Source: Anaerobaca lacustris (GTDB lineage Bacteria > Planctomycetota > Phycisphaerae > Sedimentisphaerales > Anaerobacaceae). Taken from it: a stretch of DNA of 54,171 bases. The stretch lies in NCBI RefSeq assembly GCF_030012215.1, contig NZ_JASCXX010000031.1:1-54171 (forward strand). Direction: 5' to 3'. This document shows, one piece after another, positions 44,285-51,396 of the stretch. A program made the position numbers and the translations under genes. The notes under the pieces were generated by a model. That model did no database searches. It had not been told where the DNA came from and saw only the letters and a program-made list of their open reading frames with translations. Position 1 is the first letter of the stretch. Each line of letters begins with the position of its first letter.

Positions 44285-44318
44285 CTTGATTCTGATTAGT
44301 CAATCTAATACTATCAAG
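44285..44318. promoter_or_regulatory. LysR-type operator dyad between divergent genes
   Basis: Nested inverted repeats: CTTGAT (44285-44290) with ATCAAG (44313-44318), and inside it ATTAG (44295-44299), five bases, CTAAT (44305-44309). The inner dyad fits the T-N11-A pattern of LysR operators. The region is strikingly AT-rich against its surroundings. It overlaps promoter elements on both strands. Confidence 0.65.
44286..44314 (+). promoter_or_regulatory. Divergent promoters over the operator
   Basis: Plus strand: TTGATT (44286-44291), 17 bp, TACTAT (44309-44314), driving the LysR gene. Minus strand: TTGATA (44312-44317), 17 bp, CAGAAT (44289-44294), pointing to the fusion oxidoreductase. 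Both lie inside the dyad, so one bound regulator could control both. Confidence 0.5.
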
Positions 44319-44376
44319 ACTGAATCCTAATAACAGAAACCTGACATCGCAACACCTTCCATCAGAAGGAATGATA

Positions 44377-45261
44377 ATGCACATAGAGACACTGATAACC
44401 TTCTGCGACCTGGCCGACTCGCGCAGCTTCTCCAAGACCGCCGAGAAGCACCTTCTGAGCCAGTCCGCCGTTTCTCAGCAACTGGCGCAACTGGAACTGG
44501 TGCACAAGTGCCAACTGGTCACGCGCAAGAAGCGGCCGATCGAGCTGACGACCGCCGGGCAGCTCTTCTACAAGGCCGCCAAGGACATCCTCGAACGGTA
44601 CGACCTGCTCAAGAGCGAGCTGAATGCGCTGAAGACCGCTACGGAGACACGGATCAATATCGGCGCTATCTTCAGCATTGGCATGCACAGTCTGCCCGGC
44701 TATGTCAAGAAGTTCATGGTCAGCTATCCGAATGTCAACGTCCACATCGAGTATCTCGGCGCCGACCGAGTCTGTGAACAGGTCCTCAGCGGGGAAATCG
44801 ACATCGGCATTGTGGCGGTGCCGAGGAAAGACAAACGCCTTGAGGTCCACGACTTCGAGGAAGAGCCGTTGTTGCTGGCGTGCAGCCCTCGGCATCCGCT
44901 GGCGAAGGAGTCGCGGGTGGATATCCACAAGCTTCAGTTCGAACGGTTCATCGCCTTCGAGGAAGCAGTCCCGACGCGCATCTGGATCGACGCCATCCTG
45001 GCCCGCTACAACACGGCCGTCCGACCAATCATGGAATTCGACAACATCGAAACGATCAAACGGGCCGTGGAGATCAACGCAGGCATCAGCATCCTGCCGG
45101 AGCCAACCATCCTCCAGGAAGTCACCGGCGGAACCATCAAGGCGATCCCCTTCTCGAATGAGCGTTTCATCCGACCAACCGGCATCATCGTCCGCAAGGA
45201 TCGGACGTTGAGCCAGGCGGCCCGGTACTGCATCGAGCTTCTGAGAAAACAAGCGAAATGA
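44377..45261 (+). CDS. LysR-family transcriptional regulator
   Basis: From ATG 44377 (GAAGGA six bases upstream) the product is 294 residues. The N-terminal winged helix-turn-helix is typical (TLITFCDLADSRSFSKTAEK, LSQSAVSQQLAQLE, about 4-60). The C-terminal effector-binding domain follows (INIGAIFSIGMHSLPGYVKKF, GEIDIGIVAVP, AVEINAGISILPE). It is divergent from the lyase-oxidoreductase gene across a 279-bp gap with a dyad, the standard LysR arrangement. It probably regulates that gene and itself; the inducer is unknown but could be a sugar derivative. Confidence 0.92.
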   Translation: MHIETLITFCDLADSRSFSKTAEKHLLSQSAVSQQLAQLELVHKCQLVTRKKRPIELTTAGQLFYKAAKDILERYDLLKSELNALKTATETRINIGAIFSIGMHSLPGYVKKFMVSYPNVNVHIEYLGADRVCEQVLSGEIDIGIVAVPRKDKRLEVHDFEEEPLLLACSPRHPLAKESRVDIHKLQFERFIAFEEAVPTRIWIDAILARYNTAVRPIMEFDNIETIKRAVEINAGISILPEPTILQEVTGGTIKAIPFSNERFIRPTGIIVRKDRTLSQAARYCIELLRKQAK

Positions 45262-45393
45262 TCGAGGCCGGCAAGCTCTTGACAGGGCCCGGAGAATACG
45301 GCAACCTGTGGTATCGCGTACGTGGGGTGAAAAGGCCGCCTGTCGGGCTTTTCTGGTTTTTCTGTGACTTCGGCGGAAGAGGTGAACCGACAT

Positions 45394-46023
45394 ATGCCGA
45401 TAAAGGCTGTGATATTCGATCTGGATGGAACAATCACGCAACCGTATTTCGACTTCGACGCGATTCGCGCCGAGATCGGACTGCCCAAGGACGGTGGTCC
45501 CGTTCTGGAGGCGATGGAACGGATGACGGCTCAGGAACGGCAACGCGCCCAAGAGATCCTGCACTACCACGAGGACAAAGCGCTGGCGGCATCGGAGTTG
45601 AATCCTGGCGCCAGGGAGACCCTCCTGGCCCTTCGGGCCCGAGGGATCCGCATCGGGGTGCTGACACGGAACCGAAAGCAGAACGCCCAGGCCATCGCCG
45701 ACAAGCACGACCTGCCTTTCGATGCCGTCATCGGCCGTGAAGACGGGCCGGTCAAACCCGATGCGTTCGGCGTTCGACATCTGTGCCGGCACTTCGATGT
45801 TCATCCGTCCGAAACCCTGCTCGTCGGCGACTACCTTTACGATCTCCAGTGCGCTCAGGCCGCCGGCGCCATCGGCGTATTGATCGCGAACCATCCGCAG
45901 GCAAGCCGGTTTGCGGAAGAGGCGGATTTTCAGATCACGCAACTGGACGAACTGCTTGCGATCGTCGACGAGAAGGCGCAGATCGCGAGCGACCATTTCC
46001 GAGACGGAGGGACCCATGCGTAG
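45394..46023 (+). CDS. HAD-family phosphatase
   Basis: From ATG 45394 (AGAGGTG about ten bases upstream) the product is 209 residues. Motif I is FDLDGTIT (Asp9 and Asp11), motif II is LTRNRKQN, the motif III Lys is in DGPVKPDAFG, and motif IV is LLVGDYLYDLQCA. The small helical cap resembles phosphoglycolate phosphatase / pyrophosphatase-type HADs. Its stop overlaps the next ATG by eight bases, so it is the first gene of a coupled run with the LolA-like gene. The substrate is unknown. Confidence 0.85.
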   Translation: MPIKAVIFDLDGTITQPYFDFDAIRAEIGLPKDGGPVLEAMERMTAQERQRAQEILHYHEDKALAASELNPGARETLLALRARGIRIGVLTRNRKQNAQAIADKHDLPFDAVIGREDGPVKPDAFGVRHLCRHFDVHPSETLLVGDYLYDLQCAQAAGAIGVLIANHPQASRFAEEADFQITQLDELLAIVDEKAQIASDHFRDGGTHA

Positions 46024-46819
46024 AACGATGATCGTCGCCGGCCTGCTGGCCCTGCTCGTGGCAGCGAGTTGGCGGTGCGCCCGTGCCGAGACGCCGAGTT
46101 GCTGCGGCGAGCGGACGCCGGACGCCAACTCGGTCGAGGCGGTTCTCGGCGAACTGCAGGAGCGAGCGGCCGCCCTGACGTCCTATCAGTGCAAATTGGA
46201 CTACGTCGTCCGCCAGCCCCTGCTCGAATCGCAGGCCCGCCGCAAGGGTGTCCTCTACTACGCCAAGCTCGAGAACCGGTCGTATCTGCGGATCGACTTC
46301 AACACGCTGCAGTACGACGAGGAGCCAGAACAGGCCTACCGCGAGCAGTATCTCTTCGACGGCGTGTGGCTGACCTACGTCAACTACGAGGGACGCAGCG
46401 TGCAACGCCAGCAGATGGCCGAGCCGAACGAGCCGGTCGATGCCTTCTCCCTGGTGAGCCGGCGCGTCCCGATTCTCGGATTCTCCAAAATCGAAGACCT
46501 CCAGAATCAGTTCGAGATCGAGCTGATCCCGCTGGACGAGGCCGCACAAGCCTCGTTCCGACACCTTCGCATGAACGTCCGGCCCGAGTCCATCTACCGA
46601 GACGACTACGTCACCATCGACTTCCGAATCGACAGGAAGCAGGGGCTGCCCGCCAAGGTGGTGGCCGTCACGAGCGAGCAGGACATTCACGAAATCGCGC
46701 TGATCGATGGCCGGGTCAATCAGGAGCTTGGCAGAGGCCTTTTCGACCTGGATATCCCGCGCGATTTTTCCGTGGAAACCATCCCGCTGCAAAGGAACGT
46801 CGGGCGAACGTCGGGATGA
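46016..46819 (+). CDS. LolA-like / DUF1571-type exported protein
   Basis: From ATG 46016 (GGAGG six bases upstream) the product is 267 residues with a signal peptide (MIVAGLLALLVAASW). The body shows the half-barrel pattern of LolA/LppX-like outer-membrane carrier proteins (ALTSYQCKLDYVVRQPL, KGVLYYAKLENRSYLRIDF, EQYLFDGVWLTYVNYEGRSV). The DFRIDRKQGLPAKVVAV and LFDLDIPRDFSVE strands fit as well. It probably binds lipid or a hydrophobic ligand in the periplasm. It overlaps the HAD gene and precedes the HPr-like gene by 49 bp. Confidence 0.75.
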   Translation: MRRTMIVAGLLALLVAASWRCARAETPSCCGERTPDANSVEAVLGELQERAAALTSYQCKLDYVVRQPLLESQARRKGVLYYAKLENRSYLRIDFNTLQYDEEPEQAYREQYLFDGVWLTYVNYEGRSVQRQQMAEPNEPVDAFSLVSRRVPILGFSKIEDLQNQFEIELIPLDEAAQASFRHLRMNVRPESIYRDDYVTIDFRIDRKQGLPAKVVAVTSEQDIHEIALIDGRVNQELGRGLFDLDIPRDFSVETIPLQRNVGRTSG

Positions 46820-46868
46820 TCCGGACGATGGCACTTCTCACCGAAGACAAGACGGGAGCGTGCGGCAC

Positions 46869-48422
46869 ATGAGCGCAACGCTGGTTGACGAACGAGAATT
46901 CCTGGCGATGATGCAGGATCGCATGCAGGAGATGTTGGGCCTGTTGCAGCACCTGTCGAAGTGTGAGTCGTCAACAGCCGCACTGACGCGTCCTCTCCTG
47001 GGCAACCTGCTGTCTCAGGCCGTTCAGATCGAGGAGGTCCTGGACTCCTACGACGCGGCCAAGAACCGCAAATGGTGCCACGTCCGATCCCTCACCGCCG
47101 CCGCCAAGACATTCGCCGACGCCAGCTATGAACTGCTGCACGTCCGCCACCGCCTGCCCAACTACAGGCTTCTGCCCGTGCAGCGGGACTTCATCACCGC
47201 GACGAACGACGCCCTGGCCCTCATCGGGCACGTCCTCGTCAACGTCGCCAGAGAGATGGTGGCCGAGACCAACGCCCTGGGACTGGTCATCGAGGAAAGG
47301 GCCGACATCCCCGCCCGATACACCGAACCGAACCTCAAGGGACACCTGCCCCACGATTGCGGCACGCGCCTGGCGGCAGCGGGGGCCGACATGGTGGCCG
47401 AGACGGTCACCACGCTGGCCACGGAGTTTCTGAACCTGGCCTCCGGCAGCGAGGACGTGCGGGCGGCCAGTCGAGCCAAGCCGGAGGATTACGAGTTGTG
47501 TCTGGCCGCGTCCCTGCGAGAGGAGTCCCTGCGCCGCCTGGAATTGCGATTCCACAACCTCCAGTCGCAGTACGACACCTATGTGTCGGGCACCAAAGTC
47601 GAGAGCCAGGACACCGACCTCCCTGTCCTGCGCGGCCAGGCCAGCGTGGTCTTCCATCTGCTCAAGATCGCCACGCTGTTCGCCCACTTCTACGAGCGCC
47701 ACGTCAACCGGCAACCCTCGCCGGCCGGCGGCCGCAGCACACCGGTGGTCGAGAGGCACGAGTTGCTCGATTCCCTGATGAAATATGCCGTCACGTTCAT
47801 CGACCAGTACATCGGCTGTGCGGTCAGTCTGTGCCAGGACATGCTGAAGCGATATGCCGAGGTGGGACAGGTTGAGGTCGCCATCCCCCGATATCGGGGT
47901 TTCCATGTCCGGCCTTCGACGCTGGTCTCCAAGCTGGTCCTGCACTACGGTAGCCGTGTGCAGATGCGTCTGGGCGACGAGACGTACGACGCCGGGTCCT
48001 CGCTCGATCTGTTCCGCGCCAACGAGAAGATCAACGCCGAGAAACGCCGGTGGCTGGCCCTTGAAATCGTTCGGCTCGACCTCGTGTCCGAGAAGTCCGA
48101 ACCGACCGACATTGTCGCGGTCGTCCGCAACCTCGTGCTGACGTTGGCCGCCAAAGGCAAGCTGATCCTCTATGAACAGCCGCTCCAATTGCCCGACCGC
48201 CTGTGTCCGACGGACGGCACGGTCCTCGAGAAAGTCACCAGCGAGATGGGCCGCTTGCTGGCGATGGGCAAGATCGACATCGGCACGGACATCACCGCAA
48301 CGTTCGTCGGGGATAAGCGGGTCCTGGAAGACATCCGCCTGCTGGCTCAGCACGGCTACGGAGAGGACAGCTTCGGCAACAACGTCGCCCTGCCGGAGAA
48401 GCTCGCCTATCTGAGGTCGTGA
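46869..48422 (+). CDS. Large protein with embedded HPr-like phosphocarrier domain
   Basis: The product is 517 residues from ATG 46869; the frame is open upstream, but that part overlaps the LolA-like gene and has no start signal. The first ~330 residues are mostly helical with no family I recognise (MLGLLQHLSKCESSTAALTR, HVLVNVAREMVAETNALG, QPSPAGGRSTPVVERHEL). From about 335 an HPr-like fold appears: VAIPRYRGFHVRPSTLVSKL, with His346 at the place of the phosphorylated His of HPr (GLHARPA). LHYGSRVQMRLGDETYDAGS and SLDLFRANEKI follow. A further ~110 residues of unknown type end the protein. No conserved Ser46-like site is evident. It may be a sensor or carrier in a phosphorelay. Confidence 0.7.
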   Translation: MSATLVDEREFLAMMQDRMQEMLGLLQHLSKCESSTAALTRPLLGNLLSQAVQIEEVLDSYDAAKNRKWCHVRSLTAAAKTFADASYELLHVRHRLPNYRLLPVQRDFITATNDALALIGHVLVNVAREMVAETNALGLVIEERADIPARYTEPNLKGHLPHDCGTRLAAAGADMVAETVTTLATEFLNLASGSEDVRAASRAKPEDYELCLAASLREESLRRLELRFHNLQSQYDTYVSGTKVESQDTDLPVLRGQASVVFHLLKIATLFAHFYERHVNRQPSPAGGRSTPVVERHELLDSLMKYAVTFIDQYIGCAVSLCQDMLKRYAEVGQVEVAIPRYRGFHVRPSTLVSKLVLHYGSRVQMRLGDETYDAGSSLDLFRANEKINAEKRRWLALEIVRLDLVSEKSEPTDIVAVVRNLVLTLAAKGKLILYEQPLQLPDRLCPTDGTVLEKVTSEMGRLLAMGKIDIGTDITATFVGDKRVLEDIRLLAQHGYGEDSFGNNVALPEKLAYLRS

Positions 48423-48621
48423 GGGCCATTGACGCCCCACGGTCCAGTCGGAAAAAACATCGCCCGATCAGAACCTTGACGGTCTCAGCCCCTTACGGTT
48501 TCATAGCAGGCGGTGCCCCTCTGCGGATTGCCCGCCGGGACACGGACGCCGGACAGGCAGGAGAGCCCCCTGGCAACCAGGAGACACGCGTGCGCACGCC
48601 GACGCACGGAAAGGAGCAAGC

Positions 48622-49098
48622 ATGGCAAACGGAATCGTGGTTTACCATTCAAGGAGCGGAAACACCAAGGAGATGGCCGAGGCCATCGCCGGCGCGATGA
48701 TCGCCTCGGCGGTGCCGACCGAATGCAAGTCCGTCGAGAACGTCCACCCCGACGACCTGCCCCGCTACGATGCCATCGTTATCGGCTCGCCGTGCTACTA
48801 CGGCCAGATGGCCGCCTCGGTCAAGCAGCTCATCGACGACCTCGTCGGACAGCATGGCCAGCTCAACGGCAAGGTCGGGGCGGCGTTCGCCAGTTCGGCC
48901 AATGTCGGAGGTGGCAGCGAAACCACGATCATGGGGATCATCGAGGCGATGCTGATCGCCGGCATGATCGTCCAGGGCGACCCACAGGGGGCCCACTACG
49001 GCCCGCTGTCCATCGGTCGCCCGGATGACAAGGTCAAACAGCAGTGCGAACGCCGTGGCCAGAGGGTCGCCGAGCTGACCAAACGGCTCTTCCCATAG
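48622..49098 (+). CDS. Flavodoxin-like / WrbA-type FMN protein
   Basis: The product has 158 residues. The FMN phosphate loop is VVYHSRSGNTKEMAEAI (about 6-22). The mid-loop is GSPCYYGQMAASVKQLIDD and the third loop is FASSANVGGGSETT, as in WrbA-type NAD(P)H:quinone oxidoreductases and flavodoxins. AAGGAG precedes the ATG at about eight bases. It is likely a cytoplasmic electron carrier or quinone reductase. The 199 bp upstream hold a CCTGG/CCAGG hairpin but no clear promoter. Confidence 0.88.
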   Translation: MANGIVVYHSRSGNTKEMAEAIAGAMIASAVPTECKSVENVHPDDLPRYDAIVIGSPCYYGQMAASVKQLIDDLVGQHGQLNGKVGAAFASSANVGGGSETTIMGIIEAMLIAGMIVQGDPQGAHYGPLSIGRPDDKVKQQCERRGQRVAELTKRLFP

Positions 49099-49130
49099 TG
49101 GCTGGCGTTCAGGCTCCAATGCCGCTTTTT

Positions 49131-49150
49131 TGGCCGATGAGGCCATTTTT
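49131..49150 (+). terminator. Short terminator after the flavodoxin gene
   Basis: TGGCC (49131-49135) pairs with GGCCA (49141-49145) across GATGA and runs into five Ts. Confidence 0.5.
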
Positions 49151-49152
49151 CT

Positions 49153-49181
49153 TTGACAACGGGCCACTGGCTCATTAGATT
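49153..49181 (+). promoter_or_regulatory. Strong promoter of the Hc1-like gene
   Basis: Consensus TTGACA (49153-49158), 17-bp spacer, TAGATT (49176-49181), 39 bp upstream of the ATG. Confidence 0.65.
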
Positions 49182-49219
49182 CTTCGCAACCTCAACCCAA
49201 TCATTGGAGGATCGAATAG

Positions 49220-49393
49220 ATGCAGGAGTACGAAACGCTCAAAACGTTGGTTGCAGAAATCGAGATGGATGTCGACAAGGCTCAAGGGGGAAACAAGGCA
49301 GCCGGAACGCGCGTTCGCAAGCAGATGCAGATGATCAAGCAGGCGGCACAGGAAGTTCGTAACCGAGTCCTGGAGATTCGCTCGACCGACTAA
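49220..49393 (+). CDS. Histone H1-like nucleoid protein (Hc1 family)
   Basis: The product has 57 residues, read directly, behind GGAGG at nine bases and a strong promoter. MQEYETLKTLVAEIEMDVDK followed by GNKAAGTRVRKQMQMIKQAA is a close match to the Hc1 family (LK.LVE.IE.D..KA..GNKAAG.R.RK..Q.IK..AQE.R), which compacts DNA in chlamydiae and planctomycetes. The basic Lys-rich tail seen in chlamydial Hc1 is absent, so this is the short core form. It stands alone between the flavodoxin and FabZ-like genes. Confidence 0.9.
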   Translation: MQEYETLKTLVAEIEMDVDKAQGGNKAAGTRVRKQMQMIKQAAQEVRNRVLEIRSTD

Positions 49394-49527
49394 GCGCGTC
49401 GCAACGTCCCGACGGGGAAGCCACTGCAAATATCTGTCTCGAAGAAGCTTACGACTGACACGTCGTCCACCGGGGGTGGCCTGTGACGACGTATCGGGTT
49501 GTTGCTCCCTCCATATCGAGGTCCACG

Positions 49528-50007
49528 ATGCCGCCGTCTCTACTGTTCGATCTGTCTGAACTCGATCTCAGCAGTCAGCCGGTCTTCGACAAGGAGACCG
49601 TCTGCCGAGTCAATCCCCAGCAGTACGAGATGCAGCACCTCGACGGCATCCTGTGGTACGACAAGGACAAGGCCTGCATCCTGGGCTTCAAGGACGTAAC
49701 GCCGAACGAATTCTGGGTCCGTGGCCACATTCCTGGACGGCCTCTGATGCCCGGTGTCATCCAGATCGAGGCCGCCGCCCAACTGCTGAGCTTCTTCGTC
49801 AAGCAGATCTACCAGGAGGAGGGCTTCGTAGGGTTCGGCGGGATTGACCGCGCCAAGTTCCGCGCAACCATCGAGCCGGGATGCCGGCTCTACCTGCTCG
49901 GTCACATTACCTCCGCCCGCCCGGGGCGAAAGTACGTCTGCGACGTGCAGGGAGTGGTCAAAGACACCCTCGCCTTCGAAGCCACCATCTCCGGCCTGAA
50001 AGTCTAA
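49528..50007 (+). CDS. FabZ/FabA-like 3-hydroxyacyl-ACP dehydratase family protein
   Basis: From ATG 49528 (GAGGT six bases upstream) the product is 159 residues; a GTG at 49483 is an alternative. The hot-dog-fold active-site region is WVRGHIPGRPLMPGVIQIEAAAQL: the catalytic His and the PxxPG turn match FabZ (HFPGxPxxPG). The partner acidic residue is the Glu of IQIEAAAQ. FVGFGGIDRAKFRATIEPGCRL and LLGHITSARPGRKYVC complete the hot-dog strands. It most likely dehydrates a 3-hydroxyacyl thioester, but a specialised lipid or polyketide role cannot be excluded because the N-terminus is longer than in FabZ. Confidence 0.85.
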   Translation: MPPSLLFDLSELDLSSQPVFDKETVCRVNPQQYEMQHLDGILWYDKDKACILGFKDVTPNEFWVRGHIPGRPLMPGVIQIEAAAQLLSFFVKQIYQEEGFVGFGGIDRAKFRATIEPGCRLYLLGHITSARPGRKYVCDVQGVVKDTLAFEATISGLKV

Positions 50008-50156
50008 GCCCCCCCGCCCTTCTCGCAATCGGCACAGGGCACTCGCACAGCTCCCCAGACATCCAGGTCGCAAGGTACCGTCGCCGACAATCAGAATGGC
50101 TCCTGGGACAGATCGCCAGGTGGAAGCCATGCGGCGCGTTGGAGGGTATGAAATGA

Positions 50157-50366
50157 AATAGCCCCAAGGGGGGCCGAAGACCCCCGCCAGAGGCCCTGAA
50201 AACGCAGATTTCGGACGATGGGCGCACAGAATCCGGCACAGTTGTCACCCTGAGCGCTCAAATTGACTCGGGCCTGGCCCTGATCGGCGAGCGATGGGCC
50301 ACCATACCCAAATCCGTCCAGGCCGAGATACTCGCCCTCGTCTGGAAAGCCAGTGCCTACTCGTAA
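50157..50366 (+). pseudogene. Decayed coding fragment, 69 codons without start
   Basis: The frame between the stop at 50154-50156 and TAA at 50364-50366 encodes a coherent tail (SGTVVTLSAQIDSGLALIGE then RWATIPKSVQAEILALVWKA) with no credible start or ribosome site. The end resembles the 'W..LP..I...I.A(L/M)V..A' tails of integrase-like or small regulatory proteins in planctomycetes. It appears to be the C-terminal remnant of a lost gene. The rest of the 409-bp gap (50008-50416) contains nothing I can support. Confidence 0.35.
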
Positions 50367-50416
50367 AATAGATCCAGTAACTACACAATTGTTCATGACG
50401 CCTTACGAATCGGGGA

Positions 50417-51184
50417 TCAGTAGCGCACGCGGTACCAGAGCAGGCCGATCCATTCGTGCAGCGCGCCGGTGGACTGGACGAACGCATCCACGGTGGGCCG
50501 CAGGTTCTTGGCGTGCCAGGGGTCGGGATCGTACTGATAGTGGACGGGGACCGGCACGACCGTATCGTCGGGGAAGTGTGCGGCGAAGGTCCGCACCGAA
50601 CGCAGCGCATGCGTCGCTGATGTCACGATCCCGATGCGCCGATTCGGCGCCGCCGGCAGCAATTCCGCCAGGCCGCTGGCGTTCTGTTGTGTGGTTGCCG
50701 ACGTTGTCTCGGTGAGGATCTTCTCGGCCGGGACACCCATCTGCACGGCCATGGCCTTCATGATCTCCGCTTCCCTTTCCTTGCCCTCTCGAATCTCGCC
50801 GCCGCAGAAGGCGATGACGTCGGCGTGGCCCTGCTGAAAGAGCCGCACGCCATGATAGAGGCGCGGATAGGACCGACCGGACAATTCCGCCTCGGTGCGG
50901 AAGCCACCGGACGGGAACCCGCCGCCGCCCAATACAACAATCACATCGAGCGTCGAGAGAACATCGGCATCGGGCATCGGAACTCGGGACTCAACGGAAT
51001 AGGTCAGCGCGTTGGCAAATGGCGGAAAGCTGAGAATCAGCAGCAGCAGTGTCGCCAACAGCACCAGGACCCAGCCGACCTTGGGTGCGGTCTTTCGTCG
51101 CGAGAATCTCAGGAGCACCAGCCCCGCAAACGAGAGCACCAGAATCCAGACAAGCGGCGTGGCAAATGACTTGATCACGAACAC
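50417..51184 (-). CDS. YdcF / ElyC-family membrane protein (DUF218)
   Basis: The 255-residue product starts at a GTG (51184) seven bases after AAGGAA. Two N-terminal membrane helices (SFATPLVWILVLSFAGLVLL, VGWVLVLLATLLLLILSFPP) precede the DUF218 domain. Its motifs are VIVVLGGGGF, ELSGRSYPRLYHGVRLFQQG, VIAFCGGEIREGKEREAEIM, TETTSATTQQNA and VTSATHALRSVRTF. Members such as ElyC and SanA affect peptidoglycan and envelope integrity. The reaction is not established. Confidence 0.88.
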   Translation of the reverse strand: MFVIKSFATPLVWILVLSFAGLVLLRFSRRKTAPKVGWVLVLLATLLLLILSFPPFANALTYSVESRVPMPDADVLSTLDVIVVLGGGGFPSGGFRTEAELSGRSYPRLYHGVRLFQQGHADVIAFCGGEIREGKEREAEIMKAMAVQMGVPAEKILTETTSATTQQNASGLAELLPAAPNRRIGIVTSATHALRSVRTFAAHFPDDTVVPVPVHYQYDPDPWHAKNLRPTVDAFVQSTGALHEWIGLLWYRVRY

Positions 51185-51316
51185 GATCTCGTTCCTTCCC
51201 TATACTCAGTCTCGGTATCGGCGTCCCTGGCGTCAGCAACGAGCTCGGCCCAGGGGTATTCGAGGCCCTCTTCCTCAGCGTCCCACCGGTCCTGCGAGTG
51301 GAAGGCCTCATGAACG

Positions 51317-51350
51317 AAAAGAGCCCACCCCAGGGGGCAGGCTCTTGTTT
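51317..51350 (-). terminator. Bidirectional terminator after the TPR gene
   Basis: AAGAGCCCACCCC and GGGGGCAGGCTCTT (51319-51346) form a ~13-bp stem with G-U pairs. It is flanked by four As on the left (Us for the minus strand) and GTTTT on the right. Confidence 0.6.
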
Positions 51351-51396
51351 TCGGGGATGCAACTCAATTCCGCAACGATCCCGGAAAGGACAACGT

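Noticed and set aside
48440-48621. Possible riboswitch before the flavodoxin gene
   Set aside because: A CCTGG/CCAGG hairpin is present, but I could not match FMN, cobalamin, glycine or other known aptamer cores.
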